A DNA stretch of 64,000 nt. Source: Eutrigla gurnardus (taxonomy: Eukaryota > Chordata > Actinopteri > Perciformes > Triglidae). A program made the translations under genes and the position numbers. Shown here one piece after another: positions 1-14,022 of this stretch (position 1 is its first letter; each line of letters begins with the position of its first letter). The stretch is taken from assembly GCA_963514095.1 (NCBI GenBank), contig CAUPSS010000067.1:932501-996500 (forward strand). The letters run 5' to 3'. The notes beneath the pieces are model-generated. The model had not been told where the DNA came from and did not search any database. It saw nothing but the letters and a program-made list of their open reading frames with translations.

Positions 1-1978
1 TCTCTACATGTCTCCCTGTGATAGACTTACTACCTGTCTGTCTCTACATGTCTCCCTGTGATAGACTGGTTACCTGTCTGTCTCTACATGTCGGCCCTGT
101 GATAGACTGGTTACCTGTCTGTCTCTACATGTCAGCCCTGTGATAGACTGGTTGCCTGTCTGTCTCTACATGTCTCCCTGTGATAGACTGGTTACCTGTC
201 TGTCTTTACATGTCTCCCTGTGATAGACTGGTTACCTGTCTGTCTCTACATGTCTCCCTATGATAGACTGGTTACCTGTCTGTCTCTACATGTCTCCCTG
301 TGATAGACTGGTTACCTGTCTGTCTCTACATGTCCCCCTGTGATAGACTGGTTACCTGTCTGTCTCTACATGTCTCCCTGTGATAGACTGGTTACCTGTC
401 TGTCTCTACATGTCTTCCTGTGATAGACTGGTTACCTGTCTGTCTCTACATGTCAGCCCTGTGATAGACTGGTCACCTGTCTGTCTCTACATGTCAGCCT
501 GTGATAGACTGGTTACCTGTCTGTCTCTACATGTCAGCCCTGTGATAGACTGGTCACCTGTCTCTCTCTACATGTCAGCCCTGTGATAGACTGGTCACCT
601 GTCTGTCTCTACATGTCAGCCCTGTGATAGACTGGTTACCTGTCTGTCTCTACATGTCTCCCTGTGATAGACTGGTTACCTGTCTGTCTCTAAATGTCGG
701 CCCCGTGATAGACTGGTTACCTGTCTGTCTCTACATGTCTCCCTGTGATAGACTGGTTACCTGTCTGTCTCTACATGTCTCCCTGTGATAGACTGGTTAC
801 CTGTCTGTCTCTACATGTCTCCCTGTTATAGACTGGTTACCTGTCTGTCTCCACATGTCTCCATGTGATAGATTGGTTACCTGTCTGTCTCTACATGTCC
901 CCCTGTGATAGACTGGTTACCTGTCTGTCTCTACATGTCTCCCTGTGATAGACTGGTTACCTGTCTGTCTCTACATGTCTCCCTGTGATAGACTGGTTAC
1001 CTGTCTGTCTCTACATGTCCCCCTGTGATAGACTGGTTACCTGTCTGTCTCTACATGTCTCCCTGTGATAGACTGGTTACCTGTCTGTCTCTACATGTCG
1101 GCCCCATGATAGACTGGTTACCTGTCTGTCTCTACATGTCTCCCTGTGATAGACTGGTTACCTGTCTGTCTCTACATGTCTCCCTGTGATAGACTGGTTA
1201 CCTGTCTGTCTCTACATGTCGGCCCTGTGATAGACTGGTTACCTGTCTGTCTCTACATGTCAGCCCTGTGATAGACTGGTTGCCTGTCTGTCTCTACATG
1301 TCTCCCTGTGATAGACTGGTTACCTGTCTGTCTTTACATGTCTCCCTGTGATAGACTGGTTACCTGTCTGTCTCTACATGTCTCCCTGTGATAGACTGGT
1401 TACCTGTCTGTCTCTACATGTCTCCCTGTGATAGACTGGTTACCTGTCTGTCTCTACATGTCCCCCTGTGATAGACTGGTTACCTGTCTGTCTCTACATG
1501 TCTCCCTGTGATAGACTGGTTACCTGTCTGTCTCTACATGTCTCCCTGTGATAGACTGGTTACCTGTCTGTCTCTACATGTCAGCCCTGTGATAGACTGG
1601 TCACCTGTCTGTCTCTACATGTCAGCCTGTGATAGACTGGTTACCTGTCTGTCTCTACATGTCAGCCCTGTGATAGACTGGTCACCTGTCTCTCTCTACA
1701 TGTCAGCCCTGTGATAGACTGGTCACCTGTCTGTCTCTACATGTCAGCCCTGTGATAGACTGGTTACCTGTCTGTCTCTACATGTCTCCCTGTGATAGAC
1801 TGGTTACCTGTCTGTCTCTAAATGTCGGCCCCGTGATAGACTGGTTACCTGTCTGTCTCTACATGTCTCCCTGTGATAGACTGGTTACCTGTCTGTCTCT
1901 ACATGTCTCCCTGTGATAGACTGGTTACCTGTCTGTCTCTACATGTCTCCCTGTTATAGACTGGTTACCTGTCTGTCT
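1..1978. repeat. 1128-bp tandem block duplication in the array
   Basis: Positions 1-850 and 1129-1978 carry the same order of variant units at an offset of 1128 bp. Shared marks include the taaatgtcgg unit (691 and 1819) and the ctgttatag unit (near 832 and 1960). The match ends where the first copy has a ccacatgtctccatg unit and the second has ctgtacatgtctccctg. A few differences, such as tcttcctg near 412 against tctccctg, show that it is not perfectly identical. The first copy is cut by the window edge. Confidence 0.75.
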
Positions 1979-4900
1979 GTACATGTCTCCCTGTGATAGA
2001 CTGGTTACCTGTCTGTCTCTACATGTCTCCCTGTGATAGACTGGTTACCTGTCTGTCTCTACATGTCAGCCCTATGATAGACTGGTTACCTGTCTGTCTC
2101 TACATGTCAGCCCTGTGATAGACTGGTTACCTGTCTGTCTCTACATGTCAGCCCTGTGATAGACTGGTTACCTGTCTGTCTGTACATGTCTCCCTGTGAT
2201 AGACTGGTTCCCTGTCTGTCTCTACATGTCTCCCTGTGATAGACTGGTTACCTGTCTGTCTCTAAATGTCGGCCCCGTGATAGACTGGTTACCTGTCTGT
2301 CTCTACATGTCTCCCTGTGATAGACTGGTTACCTGTCTGTCTCTACATGTCTCCCTGTGATAGACTGGTTACCTGTCTGTCTCTACATGTCTCCCTATGA
2401 TAGACTGGTTACCTGTCTGTCTCCACATGTCTCCCTGTGATAGACTGGTTACCTGTCTGTCTCTACATGTCTCCCTGTGATAGACTGGTTACCTGTCTGT
2501 CTCTACATGTCTCCCTGTGATAGACTGGTTACCTGTCTGTCTCTACATGTCAGCCCTGTGATAGACTGGTTACCTGTCTGTCTCTACATGTCTCCCTGTG
2601 ATAGACTGGTTACCTGTCTGTCTCTACATGTCTCCCTGTGATAGACTGGTTACCTGTCTGTCTCTACATGTCTCCCTATGATAGACTGGTTACCTGTCTG
2701 TCTCCACATGTCTCCCTGTGATAGACTGGTTACCTGTCTGTCTCTACATGTCTCCCTGTGATAGACTGGTTACCTGTCTGTCTCTACATGTCTCCCTGTG
2801 ATAGACTGGTTACCTGTCTGTCTCTACATGTCAGCCCTGTGATAGACTGGTTACCTGTCTGTCTCTACATGTCTCCCTGTGATAGACTGGTTACCTGTCT
2901 GTCTCTACATGTCTCCCTGTGATAGACTGGTCACCTGTCTGTCTCTACATGTCTCCCTGTGATAGACTGGTTACCTGTCTGTCTTTACATGTCTCCCTGT
3001 GATAGACTGGTTACCTGTCTGTCTCTACATGTCTCCCTGTGATAGACTGGTTACCTGTCTGTCTCTACATGTCTCCCTGTGATAGACTGGTTACCTGTCT
3101 GTCTCTACATGTCCCCCTGTGATAGACTGGTTACCTGTCTGTCTCTACATGTCTCCCTGTGATAGACTGGTTACCTGTCTGTCTCTACATGTCTCCCTGT
3201 GATAGACTGGTTACCTGTCTGTCTCTACATGTCGGCCCTGTGATAGACTGGTTACCTGTCTGTCTCTACATGTCAGCCCTGTGATAGACTGGTTGCCTGT
3301 CTGTCTCTACATGTCAGCCCTGTGATAGACTGGTTACCTGTCTGTCTCTACATGTCTCCCTGTGATAGACTGGTTACCTGTCTGTCTCTACATGTCTCCC
3401 TGTGATAGACTGGTTACCTGTCTGTCTCTACATGTCTCCCTGTGATAGACTGGTTACCTGTCTGTCTCTACATGTCAGCCCTGTGATAGACTGGTCACCT
3501 GTCTGTCTCTACATGTCAGCCTGTGATAGACTGGTTACCTGTCTGTCTCTACATGTCAGCCCTGTGATAGACTGGTCACCTGTCTCTCTCTACATGTCAG
3601 CCCTGTGATAGACTGGTCACCTGTCTGTCTCTACATGTCAGCCCTGTGATAGACTGGTTACCTGTCTGTCTCTACATGTCTCCCTGTGATAGACTGGTTA
3701 CCTGTCTGTCTCTAAATGTCGGCCCTGTGATAGACTGGTTACCTGTCTGTCTCTACATGTCTCCCTGTGATAGACTGGTTACCTGTCTGTCTCTACATGT
3801 CTCCCTGTGATAGACTGGTTACCTGTCTGTCTCTACATGTCTCCCTGTGATAGACTGGTTACCTGTCTGTCTCCACATGTCTCCATGTGATAGATTGGTT
3901 ACCTGTCTGTCTCTACATGTCCCCCTGTGATAGACTGGTTACCTGTCTGTCTCTACATGTCTCCCTGTGATAGACTGGTTACCTGTCTGTCTCTACATGT
4001 CGGCCCCGTGATAGACTGGTTACCTGTCTGTCTCCACATGTCTCCATGTGATAGACTGGTTACCTGTCTGTCTCTACATGTCCCCCTGTGATAGACTGGT
4101 TACCTGTCGGTCTCTACATGTCTCCCTGTGATAGACTGGTTACCTGTCTGTCTCTACATGTCTCCATGTGATAGACTGGTTACGTGTCTGTCTCCACATG
4201 TCTCCATGTGATAGACTGGTTACCTGTCTGTCTCTACATGTCAGCCCTATGATAGACTGGTTACCTGTCTGTCTCTACATGTCAGCCCTGTGATAGACTG
4301 GTTACCTGTCTGTCTCTACATGTCAGCCCTGTGATAGACTGGTTACCTGTCTGTCTGTACATGTCTCCCTGTGATAGACTGGTTACCTGTCTGTCTCTAC
4401 ATGTCTCCCTGTGATAGACTGGTTACCTGTCTGTCTCTACATGTCAGCCCTGTGATAGACTGGTTACCTGTCTGTCTCTACATGTCTCCCTGTGATAGAC
4501 TGGTTACCTGTCTGTCTCTACATGTCTCCCTGTGATAGACTGGTCACCTGTCTGTCTCTACATGTCTCCCTGTGATAGACTGGTTACCTGTCTGTCTTTA
4601 CATGTCTCCCTGTGATAGACTGGTTACCTGTCTGTCTCTACATGTCTCCCTGTGATAGACTGGTTACCTGTCTGTCTCTACATGTCTCCCTGTGATAGAC
4701 TGGTTACCTGTCTGTCTCTACATGTCCCCCTGTGATAGACTGGTTACCTGTCTGTCTCTACATGTCTCCCTGTGATAGACTGGTTACCTGTCTGTCTCTA
4801 CATGTCTCCCTGTGATAGACTGGTTACCTGTCTGTCTCTACATGTCCCCCTGTGATAGACTGGTTACCTGTCTGTCTCTACATGTCTCCCTGTGATAGAC

Positions 4901-7900
4901 TGGTTACCTGTCTGTCTCTACATGTCGGCCCCATGATAGACTGGTTACCTGTCTGTCTCTACATGTCTCCCTGTGATAGACTGGTTACCTGTCTGTCTCT
5001 ACATGTCTCCCTGTGATAGACTGGTTACCTGTCTGTCTCTACATGTCGGCCCTGTGATAGACTGGTTACCTGTCTGTCTCTACATGTCAGCCCTGTGATA
5101 GACTGGTTGCCTGTCTGTCTCTACATGTCAGCCCTGTGATAGACTGGTTACCTGTCTGTCTCTACATGTCTCCCTGTGATAGACTGGTTACCTGTCTGTC
5201 TCTACATGTCTCCCTGTGATAGACTGGTTACCTGTCTGTCTCTACATGTCAGCCCTGTGATAGACTGGTTACCTGTCTGTCTCTACATGTCCCCCTGTGA
5301 TAGACTGGTTACCTGTCGGTCTCTACATGTCTCCCTGTGATAGACTGGTTACCTGTCTGTCTCTACATGTCTCCCTGTGATAGACTGGTTACCTGTCTGT
5401 CTCCACATGTCTCCATGTGATAGACTGGTTACCTGTCTGTCTCTACATGTCAGCCCTATGATAGACTGGTTACCTGTCTGTCTCTACATGTCAGCCCTGT
5501 GATAGACTGGTTACCTGTCTGTCTGTACATGTCTCCCTGTGATAGACTGGTTACCTGTCTGTCTCTACATGTCAGCCCTGTGATAGACTGGTTACCTGTC
5601 TGTCTGTACATGTCTCCCTGTGATAGACTGGTTACCTGTCTGTCTCTACATGTCTCCCTGTGATAGACTGGTTACCTGTCTGTCTCTACATGTCAGCCCT
5701 ATGATAGACTGGTTACCTGTCTGTCTCTACATGTCAGCCCTGTGATAGACTGGTTACCTGTCTGTCTCTACATGTCAGCCCTGTGATAGACTGGTTACCT
5801 GTCTGTCTGTACATGTCTAACTGTGATAGACTGGTTACCTGTATGTCTCTACATGTCTCCCTGTGATAGACTGGTTACCTGTCTGTCTCTAAATGTCGGC
5901 CCCGTGATAGACTGGTTACCTGTCTGTCTCTACATGTCTCCCTGTGATAGACTGGTTACCTGTCTGTCTCTACATGTCTCCCTGTGATAGACTGGTTACC
6001 TGTCTGTCTCTACATGTCTCCCTGTGATAGACTGGTTACCTGTCTGTCTCCACATGTCTCCCTGTGATAGACTGGTTACCTGTCTGTCTCTACATGTCCC
6101 CCTGTGATAGACTGGTTACCTGTCTGTCTCTACATGTCTCCCTGTGATAGACTGGTTACCTGTCTGTCTCTACATGTCGGCCCCGTGATAGACTGGTTAC
6201 CTGTCTGTCTCTACATGTCTCCCTGTGATAGACTGGTTACCTATCTGTCTCTACATGTCTCCCTGTGATAGACTGGTTACCTGTCTGTCTCTACATGTCC
6301 CCCTGTGATAGACTGGTTACCTGTCTGTCTCTACATGTCTCCCTGTGATAGACTGGTTATGTGTCTGTCTCCACATGTCTCCATGTGATAGACTGGTTAC
6401 CTGTCTGTCTCTACATGTCAGCCCTGTGATAGACTGGTTACCTGTCTGTCTCTACATGTCAGCCCTGTGATAGACTGGTTACCTGTCTGTCTGTACATGT
6501 CTCCCTGTGATAGACTGGTTACCTGTCTGTCTCTACATGTCTCCCTGTGATAGACTGGTTACCTGTCTGTCTCTACATGTCCCCCTGTGATAGACTGGTT
6601 ACCTGTCTGTCTCTACATGTCTCCCTGTGATAGACTGGTTACCTGTCTGTCTCTACATGTCTCCCTGTGATAGACTGGTTACCTGTCTGTCTCTACATGT
6701 CCCCCTGTGATAGACTGGTTACATGTCTGTCTCTACATGTCTCCCTGTGATAGACTGGTTACCTGTCTGTCTCTACATGTCTCCCTGTGATAGACTGGTT
6801 ACCTGTCTGTCTCTACATGTCCCCCTGTGATAGACTGGTTACCTGTCTGTCTCTACATGTCTCCCTGTGATAGACTGGTTACCTGTCTGTCTCTACATGT
6901 CGGCCCCATGATAGACTGGTTACCTGTCTGTCTCTACATGTCTCCCTGTGATAGACTGGTTACCTGTCTGTCTCTACATGTCTCCCTGTGATAGACTGGT
7001 TACCTGTCTGTCTCTACATGTCGGCCCTGTGATAGACTGGTTACCTGTCTGTCTCTACATGTCAGCCCTGTGATAGACTGGTTGCCTGTCTGTCTCTACA
7101 TGTCAGCCCTGTGATAGACTGGTTACCTGTCTGTCTCTACATGTCTCCCTGTGATAGACTGGTTACCTGTCTGTCTCTACATGTCTCCCTGTGATAGACT
7201 GGTTACCTGTCTGTCTCTACATGTCAGCCCTGTGATAGACTGGTTACCTGTCTGTCTCTACATGTCCCCCTGTGATAGACTGGTTACCTGTCGGTCTCTA
7301 CATGTCTCCCTGTGATAGACTGGTTACCTGTCTGTCTCTACATGTCTCCCTGTGATAGACTGGTTACCTGTCTGTCTCCACATGTCTCCATGTGATAGAC
7401 TGGTTACCTGTCTGTCTCTACATGTCAGCCCTGTGATAGACTGGTTGCCTGTCTGTCTCTACATTTCAGCCCTGTGATAGACTAGTTACCTGTCTGTCTC
7501 TACATGTCTCCCTGTGATAGACTGGTTACCTGTCTGTCTCTACATGTCTCCCTGTGATAGACTGGTTACCTGTCTGTCTCTACATGTCTCCCTGTGATAG
7601 ACTGGTTACCTGTCTGTCTCTACATGTCAGCCCTGTGATAGACTGGTCACCTGTCTGTCTCTACATGTCAGCCTGTGATAGACTGGTTACCTGTCTGTCT
7701 CTACATGTCAGCCCTGTGATAGACTGGTCACCTGTCTCTCTCTACATGTCAGCCCTGTGATAGACTGGTCACCTGTCTGTCTCTACATGTCAGCCCTGTG
7801 ATAGACTGGTTACCTGTCTGTCTCTACATGTCTCCCTGTGATAGACTGGTTACCTGTCTGTCTCTAAATGTCGGCCCCGTGATAGACTGGTTACCTGTCT

Positions 7901-8820
7901 GTCTCTACATGTCTCCCTGTGATAGACTGGTTACCTGTCTGTCTCTACATGTCTCCCTGTGATAGACTGGTTACCTGTCTGTCTCTACATGTCTCCCTGT
8001 GATAGACTGGTTACCTGTCTGTCTCCACATGTCTCCATGTGATAGATTGGTTACCTGTCTGTCTCTACATGTCCCCCTGTGATAGACTGGTTACCTGTCT
8101 GTCTCTACATGTCTCCCTGTGATAGACTGGTTACCTGTCTGTCTCTACATGTCGGCCCCGTGATAGACTGGTTACCTGTCTGTCTCTACATGTCTCCCTG
8201 TGATATACTGGTTACCTATCTGTCTCTACATGTCTCCCTGTGATAGACTGGTTACCTGTCTGTCTCTACATGTCCCCCTGTGATAGACTGGTTACCTGTC
8301 TGTATCTACATGTCTCCCTGTGATAGACTGGTCACCTGTCTGTCTCTACATGTCTCCCTGTGATAGACTGGTTACCTGTCTGTCTTTACATGTCTCCCTG
8401 TGATAGACTGGTTACCTGTCTGTCTCTCCATGTCTCCCTGTGATAGACTGGTTACCTGTCTGTCTCTACATGTCTCCCTGTGATAGACTGGTTACCTGTC
8501 TGTCTCTACATGGCCCCCTGTGATAGACTGGTTACCTGTCTGTCTACATGTCTCCATGTGATAGACTGGTTACCTGTCTGTCTCTACATGTCTCCCTGTG
8601 ATAGACTGGTTACCTGTCTGTCTCTAAAAGTCCCCCTGTGATAGACTGGTTACCTGTCTGTCTCTACATGTCTCCCTGTGATAGACTGGTTACCTGTCTG
8701 TCTCTCCATGTCGGCCCCGTGATAGACTGGTTACCTGTCTGTCTCTACATGTCTCCCTGTGATAGACTGGTTACCTGTCTGTCTCTACATGTCTCCCTGT
8801 GATAAACTGGTTACCTGTCT

Positions 8821-11800
8821 GTCTCCACATGTCTCCATGTGATAGACTGGTTACCTGTCTGTATCTACATGTCAGCCCTATGATAGACTGGTTACCTGTC
8901 TGTCTCTACATGTCAGCCCTGTGATAGACTGGTTACCTGTCTGTCTCTACATGTCAGCCCTGTGATAGACTGGTTACCTGTCTGTCTGTACATGTCTCCC
9001 TGTGATAGACTGGTTACCTGTCTGTCTCTACATGTCAGCCCTGTGATAGACTGGTTACCTGTCTGTCTGTACATGTCTCCCTGTGATAGACTCGTTACCT
9101 GTCTGTCTCTACATGTCTCCCTGTGATAGACTGGTTACCTGTCTGTCTCTACATGTCAGCCCTATGATAGACTGGTTACCTGTCTGTCTCTACATGTCAG
9201 CCCTGTGATAGACTGGTTACCTGTCTGTCTCTACATGTCAGCCCTGTGATAGACTGGTTACCTGTCTGTCTGTACATGTCTCCCTGTGATAGACTGGTTA
9301 CCTGTCTGTCTCTACATGTCTCCCTGTGATAGACTGGTTACCTGTCTGTCTCTAAATGTCGGCCCCGTGATAGACTGGTTACCTGTCTGTCTCTACATGT
9401 CTCCCTGTGATAGACTGGTTACCTGTCTGTCTCTACATGTCTCCCTGTGATAGACTGGTTACCTGTCTGTCTCTACATGTCTCCCTGTGATAGACTGGTT
9501 ACCTGTCTGTCTCTACATGTCTCCCTGTGATAGACTGGTTACCTGTCTGTCTCTACATGTCCCCCTGTGATAGACTGGTTACCTGTCTGTCTACATGTCT
9601 CCATGTGATAGACTGGTTACCTGTCTGTCTCTACATGTCTCCCTGTGATAGACTGGTTACCTGTCTGTCTCTACATGTCCCCCTGTGATAGACTGGTTAC
9701 CTGTCTCTCTCTACATGTCTCCCTGTGATAGACTGGTTACCTGTCTGTCTCTCCATGTCGGCCCCGTGATAGACTGGTTACCTGTCTGTCTCTACATGTC
9801 TCCCTGTGATAGACTGGTTACCTGTCTGTCTCTACATGTCTCCCTGTGATAGACTGGTTACCTGTCTGTCTCCACATGTCTCCATGTGATAGACTGGTTA
9901 CCTGTCTGTCTCTACATGTCAGCCCTATGATAGACTGGTTACCTGTCTGTCTCTACATGTCAGCCCTGTGATAGACTGGTTACCTGTCTGTCTCTACATG
10001 TCAGCCCTGTGATAGACTGGTTACCTGTCTGTCTGTACATGTCTCCCTGTGATAGACTGGTTACCTGTCTGTCTCTACATGTCAGCCCTGTGATAGACTG
10101 GTTACCTGTCTGTCTGTACATGTCAGCCCTGTGATAGACTGGTTACCTGTCTGTCTCTACATGTCTCCCTGTGATAGACTGGTTACCTGTCTGTCTCTAC
10201 ATGTCAGCCCTATGATAGACTGGTTACCTGTCTGTCTCTACATGTCAGCCCTGTGATAGACTGGTTACCTGTCTGTCTCTACATGTCAGCCCTGTGATAG
10301 ACTGGTTACCTGTCTGTCTGTACATGTCTCCCTGTGATAGACTGGTTACCTGTCTGTCTCTACATGTCTCCCTGTGATAGACTGGTTACCTGTCTGTCTC
10401 TAAATGTCGGCCCCGTGATAGACTGGTTACCTGTCTGTCTCTACATGTCTCCCTGTGATAGACTGGTTACCTGTCTGTCTCTACATGTCAGCCCTGTGAT
10501 AGACTGGTTACCTGTCTGTCTGTACATGTCTCCCTGTGATAGACTGGTTACCTGTCTGTCTCTACATGTCTCCCTGTGATAGACTGGTTACCTGTCTGTC
10601 TCTACATGTCAGCCCTGTGATAGACTGGTTACCTGTCTGTCTCTACATGTCTCCCTGTGATAGACTGGTTACCTGTCTGTCTCTACATGTCTCCCTGTGA
10701 TAGACTGGTCACCTGTCTGTCTCTACATGTCTCCCTGTGATAGACTGGTTACCTGTCTGTCTTTACATGTCTCCCTGTGATAGACTGGTTACCTGTCTGT
10801 CTCTACATGTCTCCCTGTGATAGACTGGTTACCTGTCTGTCTCTACATGTCTCCCTGTGATAGACTGGTTACCTGTCTGTCTCTACATGTCCCCCTGTGA
10901 TAGACTGGTTACCTGTCTGTCTCTACATGTCTCCCTGTGATAGACTGGTTACCTGTCTGTCTCTACATGTCTCCCTGTGATAGACTGGTTACCTGTCTGT
11001 CTCTACATGTCCCCCTGTGATAGACTGGTTACCTGTCTGTCTCTACATGTCTCCCTGTGATAGACTGGTTACCTGTCTGTCTCTACATGTCGGCCCCATG
11101 ATAGACTGGTTACCTGTCTGTCTCTACATGTCTCCCTGTGATAGACTGGTTACCTGTCTGTCTCTACATGTCTCCCTGTGATAGACTGGTTACCTGTCTG
11201 TCTCTACATGTCGGCCCTGTGATAGACTGGTTACCTGTCTGTCTCTACATGTCAGCCCTGTGATAGACTGGTTGCCTGTCTGTCTCTACATGTCTCCCTG
11301 TGATAGACTGGTTACCTGTCTGTCTTTACATGTCTCCCTGTGATAGACTGGTTACCTGTCTGTCTCTACATGTCTCCCTGTGATAGACTGGTTACCTGTC
11401 TGTCTCTACATGTCTCCCTGTGATAGACTGGTTACCTGTCTGTCTCCACATGTCTCCATGTGATAGACTGGTTACCTGTCTGTCTCTACATGTCAGCCCT
11501 ATGATAGACTGGTTACCTGTCTGTCTCTACATGTCAGCCCTGTGATAGACTGGTTACCTGTCTGTCTCTACATGTCAGCCCTGTGATAGACTGGTTACCT
11601 GTCTGTCTGTACATGTCTCCCTGTGATAGACTGGTTACCTGTCTGTCTCTACATGTCAGCCCTGTGATAGACTGGTTACCTGTCTGTCTGTACATGTCTC
11701 CCTGTGATAGACTGGTTACCTGTCTGTCTCTACATGTCTCCCTGTGATAGACTGGTTACCTGTCTGTCTCTACATGTCAGCCCTATGATAGACTGGTTAC

Positions 11801-14022
11801 CTGTCTGTCTCTACATGTCAGCCCTGTGATAGACTGGTTACCTGTCTGTCTCTACATGTCAGCCCTGTGATAGACTGGTTACCTGTCTGTCTGTACATGT
11901 CTCCCTGTGATAGACTGGTTACCTGTCTGTCTCTACATGTCTCCCTGTGATAGACTGGTTACCTGTCTGTCTCTAAATGTCGGCCCCGTGATAGACTGGT
12001 TACCTGTCTGTCTCTACATGTCTCCCTGTGATAGACTGGTTACCTGTCTGTCTCTACATGTCTCCCTGTGATAGACTGGTTACCTGTCTGTCTCTACATG
12101 TCTCCCTGTGATAGACTGGTTACCTGTCTGTCTCTACATGTCCCCCTGTGATAGACTGGTTACCTGTCTGTCTACATGTCTCCATGTGATAGACTGGTTA
12201 CCTGTCTGTCTCTACATGTCTCCCTGTGATAGACTGGTTACCTGTCTGTCTCTACATGTCCCCCTGTGATAGACTGGTTACCTGTCTCTCTCTACATGTC
12301 TCCCTGTGATAGACTGGTTACCTGTCTGTCTCTCCATGTCGGCCCCGTGATAGACTGGTTACCTGTCTGTCTCTACATGTCTCCCTGTGATAGACTGGTT
12401 ACCTGTCTGTCTCTACATGTCTCCCTGTGATAGACTGGTTACCTGTCTGTCTCCACATGTCTCCATGTGATAGACTGGTTACCTGTCTGTCTCTACATGT
12501 CAGCCCTATGATAGACTGGTTACCTGTCTGTCTCTACATGTCAGCCCTGTGATAGACTGGTTACCTGTCTGTCTCTACATGTCAGCCCTGTGATAGACTG
12601 GTTACCTGTCTGTCTGTACATGTCTCCCTGTGATAGACTGGTTACCTGTCTGTCTCTACATGTCAGCCCTGTGATAGACTGGTTACCTGTCTGTCTGTAC
12701 ATGTCAGCCCTGTGATAGACTGGTTACCTGTCTGTCTCTACATGTCTCCCTGTGATAGACTGGTTACCTGTCTGTCTCTACATGTCAGCCCTATGATAGA
12801 CTGGTTACCTGTCTGTCTCTACATGTCAGCCCTGTGATAGACTGGTTACCTGTCTGTCTCTACATGTCAGCCCTGTGATAGACTGGTTACCTGTCTGTCT
12901 GTACATGTCTCCCTGTGATAGACTGGTTACCTGTCTGTCTCTACATGTCTCCCTGTGATAGACTGGTTACCTGTCTGTCTCTAAATGTCGGCCCCGTGAT
13001 AGACTGGTTACCTGTCTGTCTCTACATGTCTCCCTGTGATAGACTGGTTACCTGTCTGTCTCTACATGTCAGCCCTGTGATAGACTGGTTACCTGTCTGT
13101 CTGTACATGTCTCCCTGTGATAGACTGGTTACCTGTCTGTCTCTACATGTCTCCCTGTGATAGACTGGTTACCTGTCTGTCTCTACATGTCAGCCCTGTG
13201 ATAGACTGGTTACCTGTCTGTCTCTACATGTCTCCCTGTGATAGACTGGTTACCTGTCTGTCTCTACATGTCTCCCTGTGATAGACTGGTCACCTGTCTG
13301 TCTCTACATGTCTCCCTGTGATAGACTGGTTACCTGTCTGTCTTTACATGTCTCCCTGTGATAGACTGGTTACCTGTCTGTCTCTACATGTCTCCCTGTG
13401 ATAGACTGGTTACCTGTCTGTCTCTACATGTCTCCCTGTGATAGACTGGTTACCTGTCTGTCTCTACATGTCCCCCTGTGATAGACTGGTTACCTGTCTG
13501 TCTCTACATGTCTCCCTGTGATAGACTGGTTACCTGTCTGTCTCTACATGTCTCCCTGTGATAGACTGGTTACCTGTCTGTCTCTACATGTCCCCCTGTG
13601 ATAGACTGGTTACCTGTCTGTCTCTACATGTCTCCCTGTGATAGACTGGTTACCTGTCTGTCTCTACATGTCGGCCCCATGATAGACTGGTTACCTGTCT
13701 GTCTCTACATGTCTCCCTGTGATAGACTGGTTACCTGTCTGTCTCTACATGTCTCCCTGTGATAGACTGGTTACCTGTCTGTCTCTACATGTCGGCCCTG
13801 TGATAGACTGGTTACCTGTCTGTCTCTACATGTCAGCCCTGTGATAGACTGGTTGCCTGTCTGTCTCTACATGTCTCCCTGTGATAGACTGGTTACCTGT
13901 CTCTCTTTACATGTCTCCCTGTGATAGACTGGTTACCTGTCTGTCTCTACATGTCTCCCTGTGATAGACTGGTTACCTGTCTGTCTCTACATGTCTCCCT
14001 GTGATAGACTGGTTACCTGTCT
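8821..14022. repeat. Tandem higher-order block, two copies of about 2.6 kb
   Basis: Copy A (about 8821-11441) and copy B (about 11442-14022) have the same series of variant units. The offset is 2620-2621 at the start and 2581 after about 9500, because A has one additional 40-bp unit there. Both copies begin with a ccacatgtctccatg unit followed by a cagccctatg unit. Differences are sparse, for example a tctctcttta change near 13909 found only in B. This is a direct product of unequal exchange, or of one large tandem duplication. Confidence 0.8.

Noticed and set aside
380..586. Recurrent 68-81 codon plus-strand frames throughout the array (also at 10334, 17257, 23774, 56727 and others)
   Set aside because: They are translations of the 40/41-bp units. 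Because the unit is not a multiple of three, frames stay open for a few units until a tga/tag in the unit falls in frame. There is no unique sequence and no coding signal.
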